The notes beneath the pieces are model-generated. The model saw only the letters and a list, made by a program, of their open reading frames with translations, was not told the DNA's origin and ran no database searches. From assembly GCA_016859345.1 (NCBI GenBank), contig CM029126.1:5650501-5714500 (forward strand): a DNA stretch of 64,000 nt. Direction: 5' to 3'. The position numbers were made by a program, and so were the translations under genes. Positions 10,301-24,543 of this stretch are shown one piece after another. This stretch comes from Istiophorus platypterus (lineage: Eukaryota > Chordata > Actinopteri > Istiophoriformes > Istiophoridae). Each line of letters begins with the position of its first letter. Position 1 is the first letter of the stretch.

Positions 10301-12465
10301 ACTAATATCTTGATACGACACATTTTTATCACATGAAAATTATATCAATTTTATCATGGCACAGTCCTAAGCAGGTTTCGGTTTCTTCCATTAGTCTGTG
10401 GCATGTTGCTTCATATTCACATATCAAGGGTTGTGGTAGAGGGTTAGATTGGCTTATAATGTTACCTCTTAAAGTAGCTGAGAGAGTTTATAAATTCAGT
10501 GGTGTTGATCTAAGTGTGATTTAAGTGTTATAGAAGGTGAAGGGTGACATTTAAATTCCACCTTAACCCGTAGAAATAAACCGTAGTTTCTCAACGGACC
10601 AGAAGGCATCAGTCGCTCCTGCCCTGTTGATCGAGGACAGCGGGAGTAATCCCACGCACGGCCCTGATGAGGAGCCCGCCACCCAGGATGACATCACGCA
10701 GGGAGTGACGTGAAGTCGCCCTGCTGTGTACAGGGCCTGGCCTGCAGCACGTGGGGATTCACATGAGCATTAGTGCTGTCAGCCTGCAAAGGCTGGTGCT
10801 CGTTTAGCCACTGGCTTTGGCTTTAGCCGGGCTTGGTTGGCTTCACATTCAGGCTGACTTAGCAGGAGTCGATCTTGAATGTTTGATTTAGTCCTGTCTT
10901 GTAACACGGTAGCTGCAAGTCATAGATGCATTTTGTTCCCAGTATTAAAGCCTTTTTGAAGCTACATTCTCTCTTATGTCGGTCTCATTTTGTTTTGCAG
11001 GAGTGGAACGAATGTTCTTAATTCTAACAGCTCAAGATCAAGTTGGTGTCTATGCAATGTCTTCAAATCCTTAAGGTTTGATATGCAAATTAAAGTCATC
11101 CCACTTGTACTCAAAATGTGAATTATGTAATATTAAACACACTGTACACTGAGCAAAAAGTATATTTTTGGAATCATTGCCCATCATGAAATATCATTTG
11201 TTGCCAGTGTATAGTTTAATCTACAAATAAACTTAACATTTTCTTTTATTCAACTACGTCAGTCTGGCTCGCAAAGCATTAACAAAACATTGCTAAAATC
11301 ATTTTTTTTCTTGTGTTTTAATGCTGCAAATTTTGTTACTACATTTTTCAGATATTTTGGTTAAAGGTCAATCTGCTGATGCTCATAGATTATTTTCAAA
11401 AAGCATGACTTTTTAAGGACAGATATTCTACGCTACACAACAGTTGTATGAAAAAGATTTCCAAACCTAAACCGAAATCCTGTGGTTTTGGAACTTGCAG
11501 TCTGTTGCCTTCCATTATAAATTACTATGTAGATGCTTTTAACCAAAGTGCCTGCCTCTAATGTGACAGTATAGATTTTGACATTTGTGGGCCTAGTGGG
11601 AGTCATGTAGTAGTAGTATCACTATGTTCTATCTGGCTTTGCAACACATTTTTATTATTATTTTGCATCCTCTTAATAATTACTATACATATTCTGTAGC
11701 TCACTGTTGAGTTTATTCATCCTTCGCTAATAAATAGGTGGGTAGCGTTCGGATGGATGCAGATGCTTGCATTTCTTCAAAAGGCAAAAAATCGATAAAA
11801 GAGGCCGTAAGGGCCGAATGAGGACTTCTCACCCACAGGGTCTGGAGTTTAGGTTGGCAGCACTCCCGAATACTGAAACCAACGCATACCTTACCTCTTT
11901 GCTGCTGTCCTTCAGAGGCAAAACAACGCCTTTTATTGAATTCTCTGCAGCACCCGCTTGTCTTCTTTTGTTTTTTTTCTTTGTTTTTTGCACTAAAACA
12001 GCAGTACATTGATTGCAGATTAGCTTCCACAGCCCTCACTCACTTTGAGGATCCAATCCCCCTCATTACTTTTTCTGCTGTTTCAGGTGTCCACCATCCT
12101 TACGCTGCACAATGTAATGCGGCCTCTGTGTGGAATGTGGGAATGTCACTTGTGGTCCCCTACGGCCCTCCTTTCAAAGCAGCCTGCTTCATGTGGCTGC
12201 TAATTAGCGCTTCTTGACTGCCGATTACTGGGCCTGACTGCAGTGGCCTGCCTCAAGCACAAACTAGAAACCTCTGAGGCTAGCTTTAATAGACTGTCTA
12301 ATAAACCTTCTCAACAGACGAACAGAAAAGGAGGAAATAAGACTTGCTAATACTGGTGGAAAATAGGGACAAAATTACAATCATAATTATCCCCAAATAT
12401 TACAATATTTAGTATAGATATTCAAAACTCACTCTGTCACACTTTTAGGCCTAAATGTAATGTTT

Positions 12466-12600
12466 CTTTTCTGTATTAATTAATCAAATTGTTTACTCAG
12501 TTAATTATTTGGTCTGTAAAATGTCTGCAAATCTTGAAAAATGACCATCACAAATTCACAGGGCCCATAGTGATGCTTTCATACATTTCAATTTTTTTTT
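12466..12600. repeat. Fragment of ATTAATCGATT-type teleost interspersed repeat
   Basis: Reads TTAATTAATCAAATTGTTTA, then TTTGGTCTGTAAAATGTC, then GAAAAATGACCATCACAAAT and a GGGCCC block. This matches the order of blocks in the fuller copy at 50793-51075 and in a repeat I know to be frequent in percomorph fish. Confidence 0.55.
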
Positions 12601-13949
12601 TTAATTTTGGTCAAATTTAAGTGGTACAATTCATTTAGTTATTTACTTGCAGCTATCTCTGTCTTAATCATGGGGACTATGGACCAGAAATCACAAGCTG
12701 CTCCCAAATGAGACACATCCTGTTAAAGAGGAAAACGTCTGGGTAGGCCTGTTTATTTTTAGGCACCTATTTAGGCAACTATTTAGGCAAATAGTTGTTG
12801 CCACTACTGTATCCATATGAAGAAGTAGACCTCTGGTCTTAGGATAAAGTTTTGTCCTAAAATTCAACCTGAGAAAAGCCCTTTGTTCATGAAAAAGGGA
12901 GTTTGTTGTTTCATGCTGTGGCATGCTGCGCAGTATTTTAGGGAACAGTGAACTAAGTGAATTCAGAGATTTCTGCTCCACGCTCTGCTTCACCATGACA
13001 TCAGCTCTCAGACACTTTGATAAACATTTGTGCTCAGAAGCTAATGCTGCCCATTTTAGCCGACTGAACTTGGCTGTTATTACTACGCTCAAGTGAATAT
13101 CAACAAGGGTCCACATTAGGCTGAAGGAAACCACTATGAAGGACTCAAGTGTCTTCCACTGACAGGGAGATGTTTGGTCTGAAGCCCTGTCCCCTTTTCC
13201 CCAACCAAATTTACACCTTGTCACCTAAATATTTGGCCATTGGAGGATGACTTGATGAGTAACCTCTTTTTTACTTGTCCTTTCTTTAAGAGTGCCTGGT
13301 CTAACCCTACATGCTACGTTGTGTTCACGTCAACTTAACATCTGAAGGCTTGGCTTAGTTGGTAAGAACAGCGGGGCCTCAGACATATCATTTTCTTTTT
13401 TATTAATGAAAACTAGGGCTAAATGGGGGGGGGTGCTTTGTTGTTTGATTTAAGAGACCAGATGTCATAACCGATTCGTGACATTTTATTCAGGAATCCT
13501 TTGGGCATCGACCGGGGCATTTTGACTGCGTTTTAAACATTAGTTATCGGCTGTTTTTGAACTCCACACAAAGTGAAGAGTATCTATGTTTAAACTGTGA
13601 TTATGAGCAGATTATTTTTAGACTGTCTGAAACAGGAGGGTGCTCTAATTCTGGCAACTCGGAGATTAGGTGGTGATTCTTTGTGTGTATTGGTACTGTG
13701 GTTGTGCTTACACAGTTGTCCTTGCTCTGGTTTAGATGCGAGGATAGAGTTAAGAGCAGGGAGTTTCACGTTGTATGGACATTGAGGAACAGTTTCCTCC
13801 TGAAAAATACTAATAATAGACCTAAACCACTTTGTTAATGCTTTATTCCCTTATTTCTCGTGTTGCATTGATTCTGTTAACTATTTTTGGCTGGATTGTG
13901 ACCATGACAGCAAAGATGAATGCCCATGACTGACTGACTGTCTGACCAA

Positions 13950-14745
13950 GTGATTAAGTTGCACCATTGGTCAGCTGGTCAAGTGTTGGAGTTACGCCAT
14001 TGCTGTTTCAAAATGAATTGATGCAAACAGTTTCTATTATGTCATTGAGGGGCGGTTATAGACAGTGTTGCCAACTTAATGCATCACTTTTTCATACCCC
14101 TTTTTGCAACTTTTTTTTTCTCAAAAAGCACTGAGTGTCAAATCTAGTGACTTTTTAGACAAACCTTAGCTACTTTCCATAGAAAAGGGTCATCTGTATT
14201 AACCTGCGAGCCCAAGGTTGAGCATTCCCTCCGCAGGTACACCTCTCTCTGCAGTTTATTCACGTGACCGCTCAGCAGATGTGAATTAGCTTCTAACTAG
14301 CTCTCTATCATTTGAAAGGAAATATGGCAAAAATCACAGCATAGACATCTTTAACTTAGGTCAAGATTTTAGCAGTGCTTTTCATTCGTTCCATTGTCTG
14401 ACAGCAGAAACAGAAAAACATGTAAATGAGAAAATGAGTTTATTGGGAATTCGTCTGTAATAAAATACTGGTTTTGTTACTACAGAGAGTAGGAGAGAGA
14501 TAAAGGGCTGAAACTAGCTGACACTAGAAAGAATGTAAATACAAGGTGATGACATCATGAATATGCTAATTAGTGTATTATGACATCTAGTGTAATTTAA
14601 GTGACTTTTTGAGGAGGTTTGAGCTCCTTTCCAATGAAAGAAGTTGTTTACAGCAGTTCAAACAGTTCTCAATTATTTCCTCAATTTGGCATGTTGACCA
14701 CATCCGATACGGCCATATACTAGGTTTTTTACAGAGTCTTGGTGG
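13950..14745 (+). repeat. Dispersed repeat A, copy 1
   Basis: Shares ordered blocks with copy 2: CACCATTGGTCAGCTGG and GTGTTGGAGTT near 13963-14000; AGCTGACAC near 14516; GCTAATTAGTGTATTATGAC near 14564; GTGACTTTTTGAGGAGG near 14600; then GACCACATCCGATACGGCCA at about 14697. Old, non-coding and diverged. Class unknown; a non-autonomous DNA transposon is a reasonable guess. Confidence 0.6.
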
Positions 14746-16839
14746 ATTACATGAACTTAAGTTGCAGTAGCCAAGTCATTAAGTTCAGAACCTCTGCAAC
14801 CTTACTCATCTTCTGGCTCTTGATACACTCTAAACAATAAAACTGAGGTCAAATTCAAGATCTGTAAGCAGATCTTGTTTTCTTCACCTTATATTGCCTT
14901 GAGCTCTCATGGAGAAAAGAGCTGGTTGCTGAGTTCAGACGGATCAGGTTTTTCGATGTTTGTGAGCCAGCAAGCAGGACAGGGAGGCCGTGAGAGGGAG
15001 GTTAGACTTGGCAAATTTTTATGTGATGACTGGACAGCTTTTGGACTAGACCAGCTCCAGTGGTATGGCCTCCAAGAGGACAGGCATGGTGTGGAATCTC
15101 TGACATCAGCTGTGTGTGTGTGCATTCAGGCTGGTGTTGTCTTACGCATTACATGCACAGACGCCCACAGCTGGTGGATAGGCCATCATCAGGGTAGGAA
15201 TGTGTGTGTTACATGTTTCGCACTGCAAAAATGCCATTCAGTATAGTAAAAATAATTTACCTGCCCGAGTAATTTTTCTTAAAAAATGCGCTGGTTTCCT
15301 TGTAGGGGCAATTATCTTTTCCTACATTTTTTTAAAATTTTGGATTCCCGCTTGTTTGTATTACTGTACATGGCAGGCTTGACACTTCTTACAGTGTAGG
15401 CCGAGGCAAGCGCTGAAAGATAATTAATGTCCTTATTTGGGAAGAAGATAACCAGTCCTTGCTGCAGCTACACCAGGATTCTTTGCTCCACTTAAGACAA
15501 AAGCTCTCTTGGATTCACATGAAGAAGCTTTTTTTGGCATTTATTTATTTATTTGTTTTAGCTAATGGTCCTGAAACAGTCCACTGGTCCCTATAATTCA
15601 CATGTCAACAACTGCTTTGTGGATGTTCTGTTTTTACTGCAGATCAGTGGGTTTTATTGATTTTTCTCCAATGACCAGCTTTCTAGCATATTTCCCTTTG
15701 TCCAGGGAAATAGTCCCACTGCAATTTACTGTATTGATTTCTGAGATGTAAACCAATAGCAACTGAAAACATTGGCCCCCTCCCTCCCTCCATTACTGGT
15801 TAAGGGAAAATTAGTGAGGCAGCAGTTTACAAGCTGAGCAGGAAGTAATGGATAGTAGTGATAAACTAACAAAATCCCAAATTTTGTGTTGTTAACTGCC
15901 ACTTAAAGGTGAATGTATGGTTTTCCTATTTTATCCCGCCTGTGATGAACACAATGATTAAAAGTGCTTCATAAATTAATTTATTTTGACTTTGGGGGAG
16001 GAAGAGCATTGACTTGCTTTACTACACGAAACCTCTCTTTGCAGAAGCCTTGTATCAGCCCGAGGGGGTATTTACAATGCAGTGCTTATCATATGCTTTG
16101 GCATTATGCAAGCCCTTTTGAAAGTAAAGTGTCTACACCATTCATATGATGCATCCAGTTGCCCTTGAAGATAACTGATGTTGCAGAAAATTACAAAAAC
16201 AGATGAAATATTCAGCCTTTTCTCTTTTTTAAGCTGTATTGGGCCCGATAATCTGTGTTTGTACAACATTGTCAATAAAGAAAACATTACTCAGCTCAGT
16301 AAAATGATATTATGCTACTTTGAGTAAGGATTTTGCACCGCTGTGCTCTGATGTGCATTTTCTTGTCCAAGGCTCTGGGGTCTACTGATAAGATGACAAG
16401 CTCTTTCTTTTTTCTCCCTTTCTTTCTTTTAATTTACCAATTTGCCTTTTATGTCTAGAGGGACTGAAGCAGTACATCCCATTGCAGAGATTCTGTCTCC
16501 TTTGTACATGTGCAGAAGTACCATTGTGCTGCTCCATTCATCTGAGAGAGACTTTGGAAGAACTGGGCACAGGGCTTCCACCATTCCTTAGCCAGGCAGC
16601 GGTCTGCTTCATTCCCAGCTGTAGCTTTCACGTTATGTAATGAGTCAGTGTTGGCTGACTGGGCTCAGTCAGTAACCAGATTACAGCACTCCACAGATAA
16701 AGACGGCTGAAGGACGGCCATCTCACCACACCTTTGATTTTTGGCCGGATCTCAAACCAGGGCCAGCCCCTAAAAAAAACAATGACTGTCACTGACTGAC
16801 AAATGTCACATGAATGGTCAGCAGAATGCCACATGACTG

Positions 16840-17656
16840 AGTGCTGAAGTTACACCATTGGTCGGCTGGATGAGTGTTGGAGTTTACCCATTGGCTGTTG
16901 CTCTTTCAAAATGAATAGTGCCTTTTGTCGCTGCAGTTACCAACTTTTTCCTGTTTTGGTTTGGGCCCCCCCCCCCAGTTTGTCTGTATTAAAATACTGT
17001 ATATGCGAGCACACAGAGTTGGAAAGAAGCAAACAGATGAAGGCAGAGACCAGCTGACGCAAGGCTGAATGCAGATAGGACACAATGACGTCGTGCTAAT
17101 TAGTGTATTATGTCATCAAGTGACTTTTCAAGCAGGCTTTTGGTCCTTTCCATTTAAATTTTTTTATTTTTTTTTTAAAAATCGTTCACAGTTTTCAATT
17201 ACCTCCTCAAGTACACACAGTGACCACACCCGATCCTTCCATATATTAGGTTTTGACCGAGTCTTCCTCTTCTGGTTTTCTTCAGTAGGTTGGTGTTTAC
17301 AATGATTAATTTTTTACAGCAAACCCAGCCCTGTTACTGGAGAACACAGGCCTTTGACTTACTGAGAAGTGAATTAACAAGCGTTTTCTATGTTCACTCC
17401 TACGGATTTTATAGCTGTTTCTATCATTGTAAGGACAGTAAGCTATGCCTATCATAGACATTTAGAGACTCACATTTAGAGCACTGACTTAGACTGACAA
17501 CTCTGACAACATCAGACCGTTTGAGACTTAAGTGCATGACTCATGTGGACAAGTAAGTTTTCCTACAGTATCTCTCCAAATTCCCCTTCTTATATGTCAG
17601 TGAAGCCTGACTGATGCTGGATTTTTGAGGTCAGTACAGATATTTGAGAGCTTTAA
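16840..17656 (+). repeat. Dispersed repeat A, copy 2
   Basis: Direct copy of the 13950 element (CACCATTGGTCGGCTGG, GCTAATTAGTGTATTATGTC, GACCACACCCGATCCTTCC). Its distal half (17086-17656) is repeated in inverted orientation at 20724-21286. It ends near TTTTTGAGGTCAGTACAGAT and GAGAGC. A C9 run near 16968-16976 lies inside. Confidence 0.7.
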
Positions 17657-18779
17657 AGTATCAGAACAATATACTGGCAGTAGTATTTATTTTAACATAG
17701 ACAATCTTGTTAGGCAACTGATTCATTTGCTGATTATACTAAGTCATTTATTAATCAAGGATAAAATAATATTTTTCCAATTAATTGTGAATTATATTTT
17801 AATGATCCAGTATTAACTCTTAAAATCCCAAGATCGATTTTTGCATTGTGGTGCAGTTAATTCCTGTTTTAAGTGGTCGAGTTAGGGCTGCATTATAAGT
17901 ATAATGTCTACTTTGCAGATATCGAGTCATCAAAGAATGCACAAAAAGTTATTTTAAGTTAAATAGCAATGTAGATATGAGCTGGCTAAATGAGTCGCTG
18001 TAATTCACAACAGTCCTGTAATCTGTTACAGACCCACTGCAGATTATGGGACTGTCGTGACTCAGGATGGTTAGCAGACTCTGGCTATCACACGCTGAAT
18101 CTGGAGATCGCATCTATGAGAGAGACACTGACAAGAGATTCCGCGCAATGATCCTGAGCACTGTGTTTTGTGTTTGTTGAAGTTTTGTTATCTCTGGCTA
18201 CGAGATGTGTTGAGTGAACAGTGTGTAGATTCTGTTTTATTCAGTTTGGCCCTGCAGGGGAGCTAAGACTACCTAAGAGCTGTCTTCAGACATCAGGCTG
18301 ATGTCCCGTCTTCACACACAACAGTGTAGATGAATTAGTGAGCAGATTTTCAGTTTCTGCCCAATCTGTATTTAAAGTGGTATTTATAGTGGATAGATGT
18401 ACAAAGTTGAAGCATCTGATATTGACAGTCATGTGTAACTTTATGGGATAGCATTTGTCTTTTATAATATACATAAGAATGACAACCTTGTATGTGGTGC
18501 AGTTTTTTGTGTGTTTGTTTTGTTTTTTGTTTTTTTCGCTCAGCTGTTTTACACAACTAGTCCTAAAAATAGATATGTTTTAATTGTTGTGTATTTGCAA
18601 AGGAAAAAAAATCCTTGGTCCACAGTTTTATAACCAGGAAATCTGTTTACAAATGAGCCTATAATATGCACTTGACACGATTTTATATTCAAGGAAACAA
18701 CAGTGTTGCTCCATTGTTGAATGTAGAAGGAATTTAAGTTCCCAGGCTGAATACTGAGAAGCGCCTTTTACTCAACAAC

Positions 18780-19010
18780 GGCATTTATCCGATGTTACCA
18801 AATCATCAAGAATCAAATCAAAAGGAATCGAAATGAATTGATTCTGGATCTAGAGAACCCGGGGATCACTGCCAATATCTCTCTAGTTCGGTCCTCAATT
18901 TGCCAGAAAAAGGTCCATCAGTTTCTCAGAGTCCAAAGTGCAATCTTCAGATGCCTTTTTTTTGTCCAGCTAATGATGCAAAACCTCAATGTTTTTTAAT
19001 TTCCAATTAG
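18780..19010. repeat. Possible diverged interspersed-repeat fragment
   Basis: GAATTGATTCTGGATC is followed by blocks resembling the CAGAGTCCAAAGTGCAATCT part of the ATTAATCGATT repeat family (order as in 50900-50960). Weak similarity, judged by eye only. Confidence 0.3.
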
Positions 19011-20723
19011 TGAAATACTGGAAATACTGTTTCTAAAGGACCTAATTTCCAGTATGGTACTTCTGTATCGTACTTTAGTTCCTAGTGACTTGATGGCCAA
19101 CATATATATCTGCAACAAGCTTGTACCGGCTGGTTTGTTGATTTCGCTCTAGCTGTCAGTGCTCATTGTTGTGTCCAAAGGCTGGAGGGTTTTGTTCTCT
19201 ATCCCACCATCACTCCGGACAGGAGACTGAGCGCTGAGGTCACCGTTATCACTCCTGCTACAACCCCCACCAGCCTCATTGCCTTCCCCTTGTTTGCTTA
19301 CTTTATCTCATTACTCATATGGGTTTTGTGAGGTTGAGAGGGTGTGTTACATTCACTGTGATCACAGGAAAGGTTTATGTGATTGAACTAAAATAGAACG
19401 GACACATTGCGAGATGTGTCATTCATCATGTCGTGACCATTCAAGGGAAGCAGACCAACTCAGTGGTCCTCTTAAGGTAATGTCTTATTCCAGGCTGATT
19501 AGATAATAAAATAATCCTGGGTCATTGTTCAGTCTCTATTCAGATGTAGTGTACCTCCCTTTTTCTTTGACTCCGGCCCCTTTTTCTCTTGCAAAGCAAA
19601 GCTCACCTTTCGCATGATGAATATAACCCTAGCGAGCCAAACAAGAAACGGTGAATCTTCCACCCACCTTATACAGGTTTTAGTCCATGACCTTGTTTCC
19701 CTCTTTTGTGGAGACGTTTATAGGTATGTGGAGAAGCAGGTTTAGTGAAAGGCACATGATCCTGATCCAGAAAATAAAATACACTTCTCCAAAGTCAAAA
19801 CCTAGTATTGGAACACTCTTCCACTCCCAAATTGATTGACAGTATCAGTATGCATGGAGTAAAACAATGTGTGTTAAGCAAAATATACTTGTGCATCTGT
19901 AATGACCGTGACTACAGGACCAAGAAAAAGTAGTATTCTCTGTCATACTAATTTTAGATGCGCAAAATGCAAACTCAGACACTTTTAATAATGCATGTTA
20001 ATCTTTTATTACAATTCTTTTGTTCTTAAAAATTGTATCATTGACCTTTTAAATCAAAAAATAATTTAGATTAGGGTGCACTTTATTAGCTTTTGTTATT
20101 TAAAGGTAGTATACCACAAATATTTTTCATGTAAAATATATATATTTTTTGGTGTCTTCACAAGTTATTTCATGAAATATTGTGTATCCTATGAACTGAA
20201 GCATGACAAAGCGTTATGAACAATCGCACGTTCTGCACATAATAACCTAAAGGTCTAGTTTTTCTTTTTCTTACTCTCTGTGTTCGACACATTTTATTGT
20301 CTGCTGCTCTCCTTACGTTCCTTATCTGGGTTTGCTGTGAGCAGTTGGTAATGGCCTCACCCCAGGCTGATACCAGCCCATTGGAAAAACACTGCTAAAA
20401 TCCTGTCTGGACATTATAACAGCAAAGACAACGACAAAAATAACATAAATGCTTTGATATTCTGACATACAAAAAAGAGAGAAGAGATATTTTGGAAGAA
20501 CTACATGTGAAGTGGTATTTTTTTTCTATTACTCCCATTTAAACATGCTCTGTCAAGAATAAAGTATAAATTGTCATTTATAATAGTTACAACCACAGTG
20601 TCACAATGTCTCACTTAGTATGTATCTTGGTCACAGGCTTAAACAAGCCTGTCAAGATTGTTTGTTTATGTCAAAATGAATAGTACTGCTAGTATATTGT
20701 TATGAGATTTTTTTTTTTTTTTT

Positions 20724-21286
20724 AAGCTCTCAAATATCTGTTCTGACCTCAAAAATCCAGCATCAGTCAGGCTGTACTGACAGATAAGAAGGGGAATTGG
20801 CAGAGACACTGTAGGAAAACTTACTTGTCCACATGAGTCATGCACTTAAGTCTCAAACAGTCTGATGTTGTCAGAGTTGTCAGTCTAAGTCAGAGATCTA
20901 AATGTCTGCGTTAGGTGTAGCTTTCTATCCCATAAAATGACAAAAAAACAAGCAGAAAAATTCATAGGAGCAAACAAAGAAAATGTTTTCTTGTTGATTC
21001 TCTTCCCAGTCACAGGCCTGTGTTTTTTGGAAATTCTCTGGGAAACAGGGCTGGTTTTTCTGTGAAAAATTAATCGCAGCCAACATCTTCCCACTAAAGT
21101 TAACCAATAGAGGACCAATAAGACTGATCAAAAACCAAGCATATGGCCTGACCATGTGTGGTCAATGTCAGAAATTGAAAACTCTTTTTGAACCGCTGAA
21201 AACTGCTGCTTTCCATGAAAAGGAGCTAAATTCTGCTTGAAAAGTCTCTACATGGCACTAGATGATGAAATACAATAACAAGCGTA
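20724..21286 (-). repeat. Dispersed repeat A, copy 3 (inverted)
   Basis: Reverse complement of 17086-17656. The best stretch pairs 20811-20893 with 17485-17570 at near identity (GTTTGAGACTTAAGTGCATG, then GACAAGTAAGTTTTCCTACA). The copy keeps bases that copy 2 lacks. The minus-strand ORFs here (20885-21155) are repeat sequence, not genes. Confidence 0.75.
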
Positions 21287-21719
21287 TTCACTATGTCCAC
21301 GCTGCTGCTGTCTAGCCAAAAATATTATTAAAGCAGTATTGATGGCGTAAGTTGCTCTTGTGCTTATTTGTTAAACTTTTATGGAGCCTGATGCTCAGCT
21401 TGAATACACATTTCGTTTATTTTGTTCAGAAAAAAAAGTCTTTTTTATGTACAGCAATTTAGATGTCTGGAACCAGGTTAGCTTATTTGTAGATCATATC
21501 TAAAAATGTCTTATTGGTGCATTAGCGCTTGGTTACATGGCTATTTATTTGGCCGGTGGTTTTATTCTTTTACTAACTGCTGCTTGCCATTATATTCTTT
21601 CTCTTAAGAAAATAAATTATTTTCCAGTTCAGCTGAGTAATTTAGTATGCGCTTGTCTTTTCTGTCAGGTTAGAGAATCAGGCCTGTTGAACCCATCCAG
21701 ATAAGAACTCGGTAAATAC

Positions 21720-21731
21720 CCCCCCCCCCCC
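21720..21731 (+). repeat. C-run in intron 1
   Basis: About twelve consecutive C residues. It is one of many G or C homopolymer runs of eight or more in this window. Confidence 0.85.
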
Positions 21732-24114
21732 AATCCCCTCCCCTCTCCAACCCGACCCCAGTCTTCCTGCTGCTGTTAAGATGAGCAGGGCACTTAAGCC
21801 CCTCCAGTTCAGCTGCTCATTGGTCAGCAGTGGGGAAACGGGCTGTACTCGGCTGCTTCTCCTGGTGAGAATGTGGATACCGTCACTAATGTGGCTGCAT
21901 GTATCCCATAAGAAGAAGAACTTCATAAATAATCCAAAGTCTACCAAAAACAAACTTCTCCCTAAGTCCCGGCATTGAGCTGACCCTGCCCAGCCCACTG
22001 GAGGGCTGACGGAGTGGGCTGCAGTGACCTCCCTGTCTCCCTCAGTGATCCAAGCCATTCTCCCAGCCCTCAGCTCTGCACCCACGTGTTGTCAGCAGCT
22101 CCTGTTACGTAAGGCCTCCTGCCAGACAAAAGCTCAGCCATCCCAGACATAAATCACTGACTGCCCCATGTTGGCAGCAGCGCTGTCAATGTTAGCTATT
22201 AATCCACGCAGGGTGTTTCCTGTATAGATTTTTTTTTTTGGGGGGGGGGCATCTGTTGAGTTAAGAAATTTTGACCACCCTACAAAAAAATATTTTTGAG
22301 TGTAGTTTGTAATGTGTTTGCGTGAGCTCCACGTGTCGTTACTATTAGAAAGCCTTGAAACTAGAGGTGAACATCAGCTTAAATGTAATATCTGTGCATT
22401 TTTTTGTAGAAACAAAAAAGCTATTCATGAACTCTAACCACTGCCGACAATGTGACAATGAAATCATAAGGTGCAATATCAGACTTTTTGATACATACAT
22501 ATATACAGCGCACCACTGCAGTTTATCATTTGAGGCCTCCCACACTTTCGATGTTGTGTCATAAACTGTTTTACTGTGGTGTCTTAACATCTGTCCATTC
22601 TGACACGTCTGCAGTTGGTTACACCCGTCTGTCTTATTTATAAAAGGTTTCAGAATTTTAGAAGTAAACATAACCAAGACACGCAGAAGCTTTCTGTAAC
22701 TTTCCCAATAAAGCTTCACTCGTACATGCTAATATGATTTTTTTTTTTTTTATTTATTATTATCTTATTTTGATATGCTCTCAAATCTGGTCCAGTAAGT
22801 AAATAAATAAACACAGACGGCATGTCTCTTCCATCATGCATAAAGATTGATTAAAACAATTCAAAGATTTTGTGAGATTGTGCTGTAACACCAGAGGCCT
22901 CGTGGGACTCGGTATGTGAGGATACAGGCGTTTTATAAGAGTTTTCTGAAGGAGAGCCACGTGACATTACATCAAATGCATCCTAGTGGGCTCACAGGAA
23001 TGGCTGATGTTACAGGCCCGCGGTGACAACAGGCGGCCTTTTGTTGATTTGTGTTGGTACATTCTGTTTATAGCCTTTCACTTTTATCGCCCTTTTTACC
23101 ATTTTTGTTCTTTTTTTTTCTTTTTTTCCACGCTGTCTGTGCTTTCTGTTGTCAGTTGATGTGCCAGAATTTGTAGCCAAACAAATAAACAGTGTTTATT
23201 AATTAAACCATTAGATTACTTTTATGGGTTTGCAGTAAAATAAACAAACCAGAGGCTGTAGGTGGTACTCTGAGGGCCAGTAAAAAGGCTGGATTCTGCT
23301 AAAGCCGTCGGAGTCAGCGAGGGCGGGGTTAAAACCCAATAATCATAATTAAAAATTGTTTTTGCTTTGATTTTCAAGCATTGATATTGCTGCCAGCCTA
23401 TTTAAAACCAGCAATATTCATATTTTCATATTGATTTGGCATTTTTCTTTTATTTCATTTTAAAACTTTCAACTCCTACGCAGTGGATCTCTTTCATCCT
23501 TTTTTTTAACTCTAATACTTGGAGGCATGTCTGATGCAGTGGATTTGCTTCACACATTCATATGAGACTGGTGTCACAAGTTAATGTCTCGTTGTCAGTA
23601 TCTCGAACTGCAGCTGTTACATAGTTGTCACTGTTAAACTAAACTGCCTATAAGTCCCAACATGATAAAAAAATGTAAGTTGTAGTTTTACATCTACAGC
23701 CATTCTCTCTGAATATTATTCTTATGCTCTCGTTCTTTCTTTTGTCCTGAAGTAGCAGAGTTTCTATGTTTTTAATGTCAATAAACTTTATCCACCTCAT
23801 TAATATTGCCAAATCCTCGTCTACTAAATCCAGGTGGCAGCCAACCTGCATACAGTCGTCGGAACAAGGGTCAGAAAGGTCACATGGCCCACATTGACCC
23901 TTTCAGATCCCCCTCCAATGTGACAATAGGACTGTGTCAAAAACCTCAGGTTCCTCATTCATTTCAGTCGGACCACCGACTGCATTGGTTGTTCTTTGTT
24001 TGGTCGCTGGTGAAAAAAATGTAGGTCATTTTGGTACAAAAGTTGATCCTGGCTCAGATCTTACATTTTGCCCCAGTGCAGAGCTCATGAGACCTTTTAT
24101 AGTATGTTCTTAGG

Positions 24115-24215
24115 GATGGTGATGCAACTAATGACTGTTTTCATTAGTGATTCATATCCTAATTATCGTCTTGACTAATCGATTAATCATTTTTTCTACA
24201 AAATAGTGGAGAAAA
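24115..24215. repeat. Fragment of ATTAATCGATT-type interspersed repeat
   Basis: Reads ATGCAACTAATGACTG, TTTTCATTAGTGATTCAT, then GACTAATCGATTAATCATTT and ACAAAATAGTGGAGAAAA. Same block order as the copies at 49598 and 50793. Confidence 0.6.
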
Positions 24216-24508
24216 AAAAAGCTTGTTACAATTTTCCAGAGCTCGGTCAAGAATACAAAGGAGGTGGTCTAATAATAAACTGGACTTCCCAGAGCGGTTC
24301 ACGTTATGTACTTTCTCACTCCACCACAACCCTGGTGTTTTATTTTTTAAATTTTTAAATTTTTAATTTTTTTGGTAATGCAGTGCAATTGTTGGTCAGA
24401 ACACACTCTAACCCACATCCCCATGTCAGTCTGAATGCAGCCTAAATCTGCCTTGATACCTAGTGGTTTTAAATGGCTAACTAGCCTCAGTCACACATCT
24501 CTAAAGTC

Positions 24509-24543
24509 GTGTGTGTGTGTGTTTTTGTGTTTGTGTGTGTGTG
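24509..24543 (+). repeat. Interrupted (GT)n microsatellite
   Basis: GT repeats broken by T-rich units in otud7b intron 1. Confidence 0.85.

Noticed and set aside
12691..13224. 177-codon minus-strand ORF in otud7b intron 1
   Set aside because: No recognisable domain, no codon-use or splice context, and no similarity I know of. It sits in an intron on the opposite strand.
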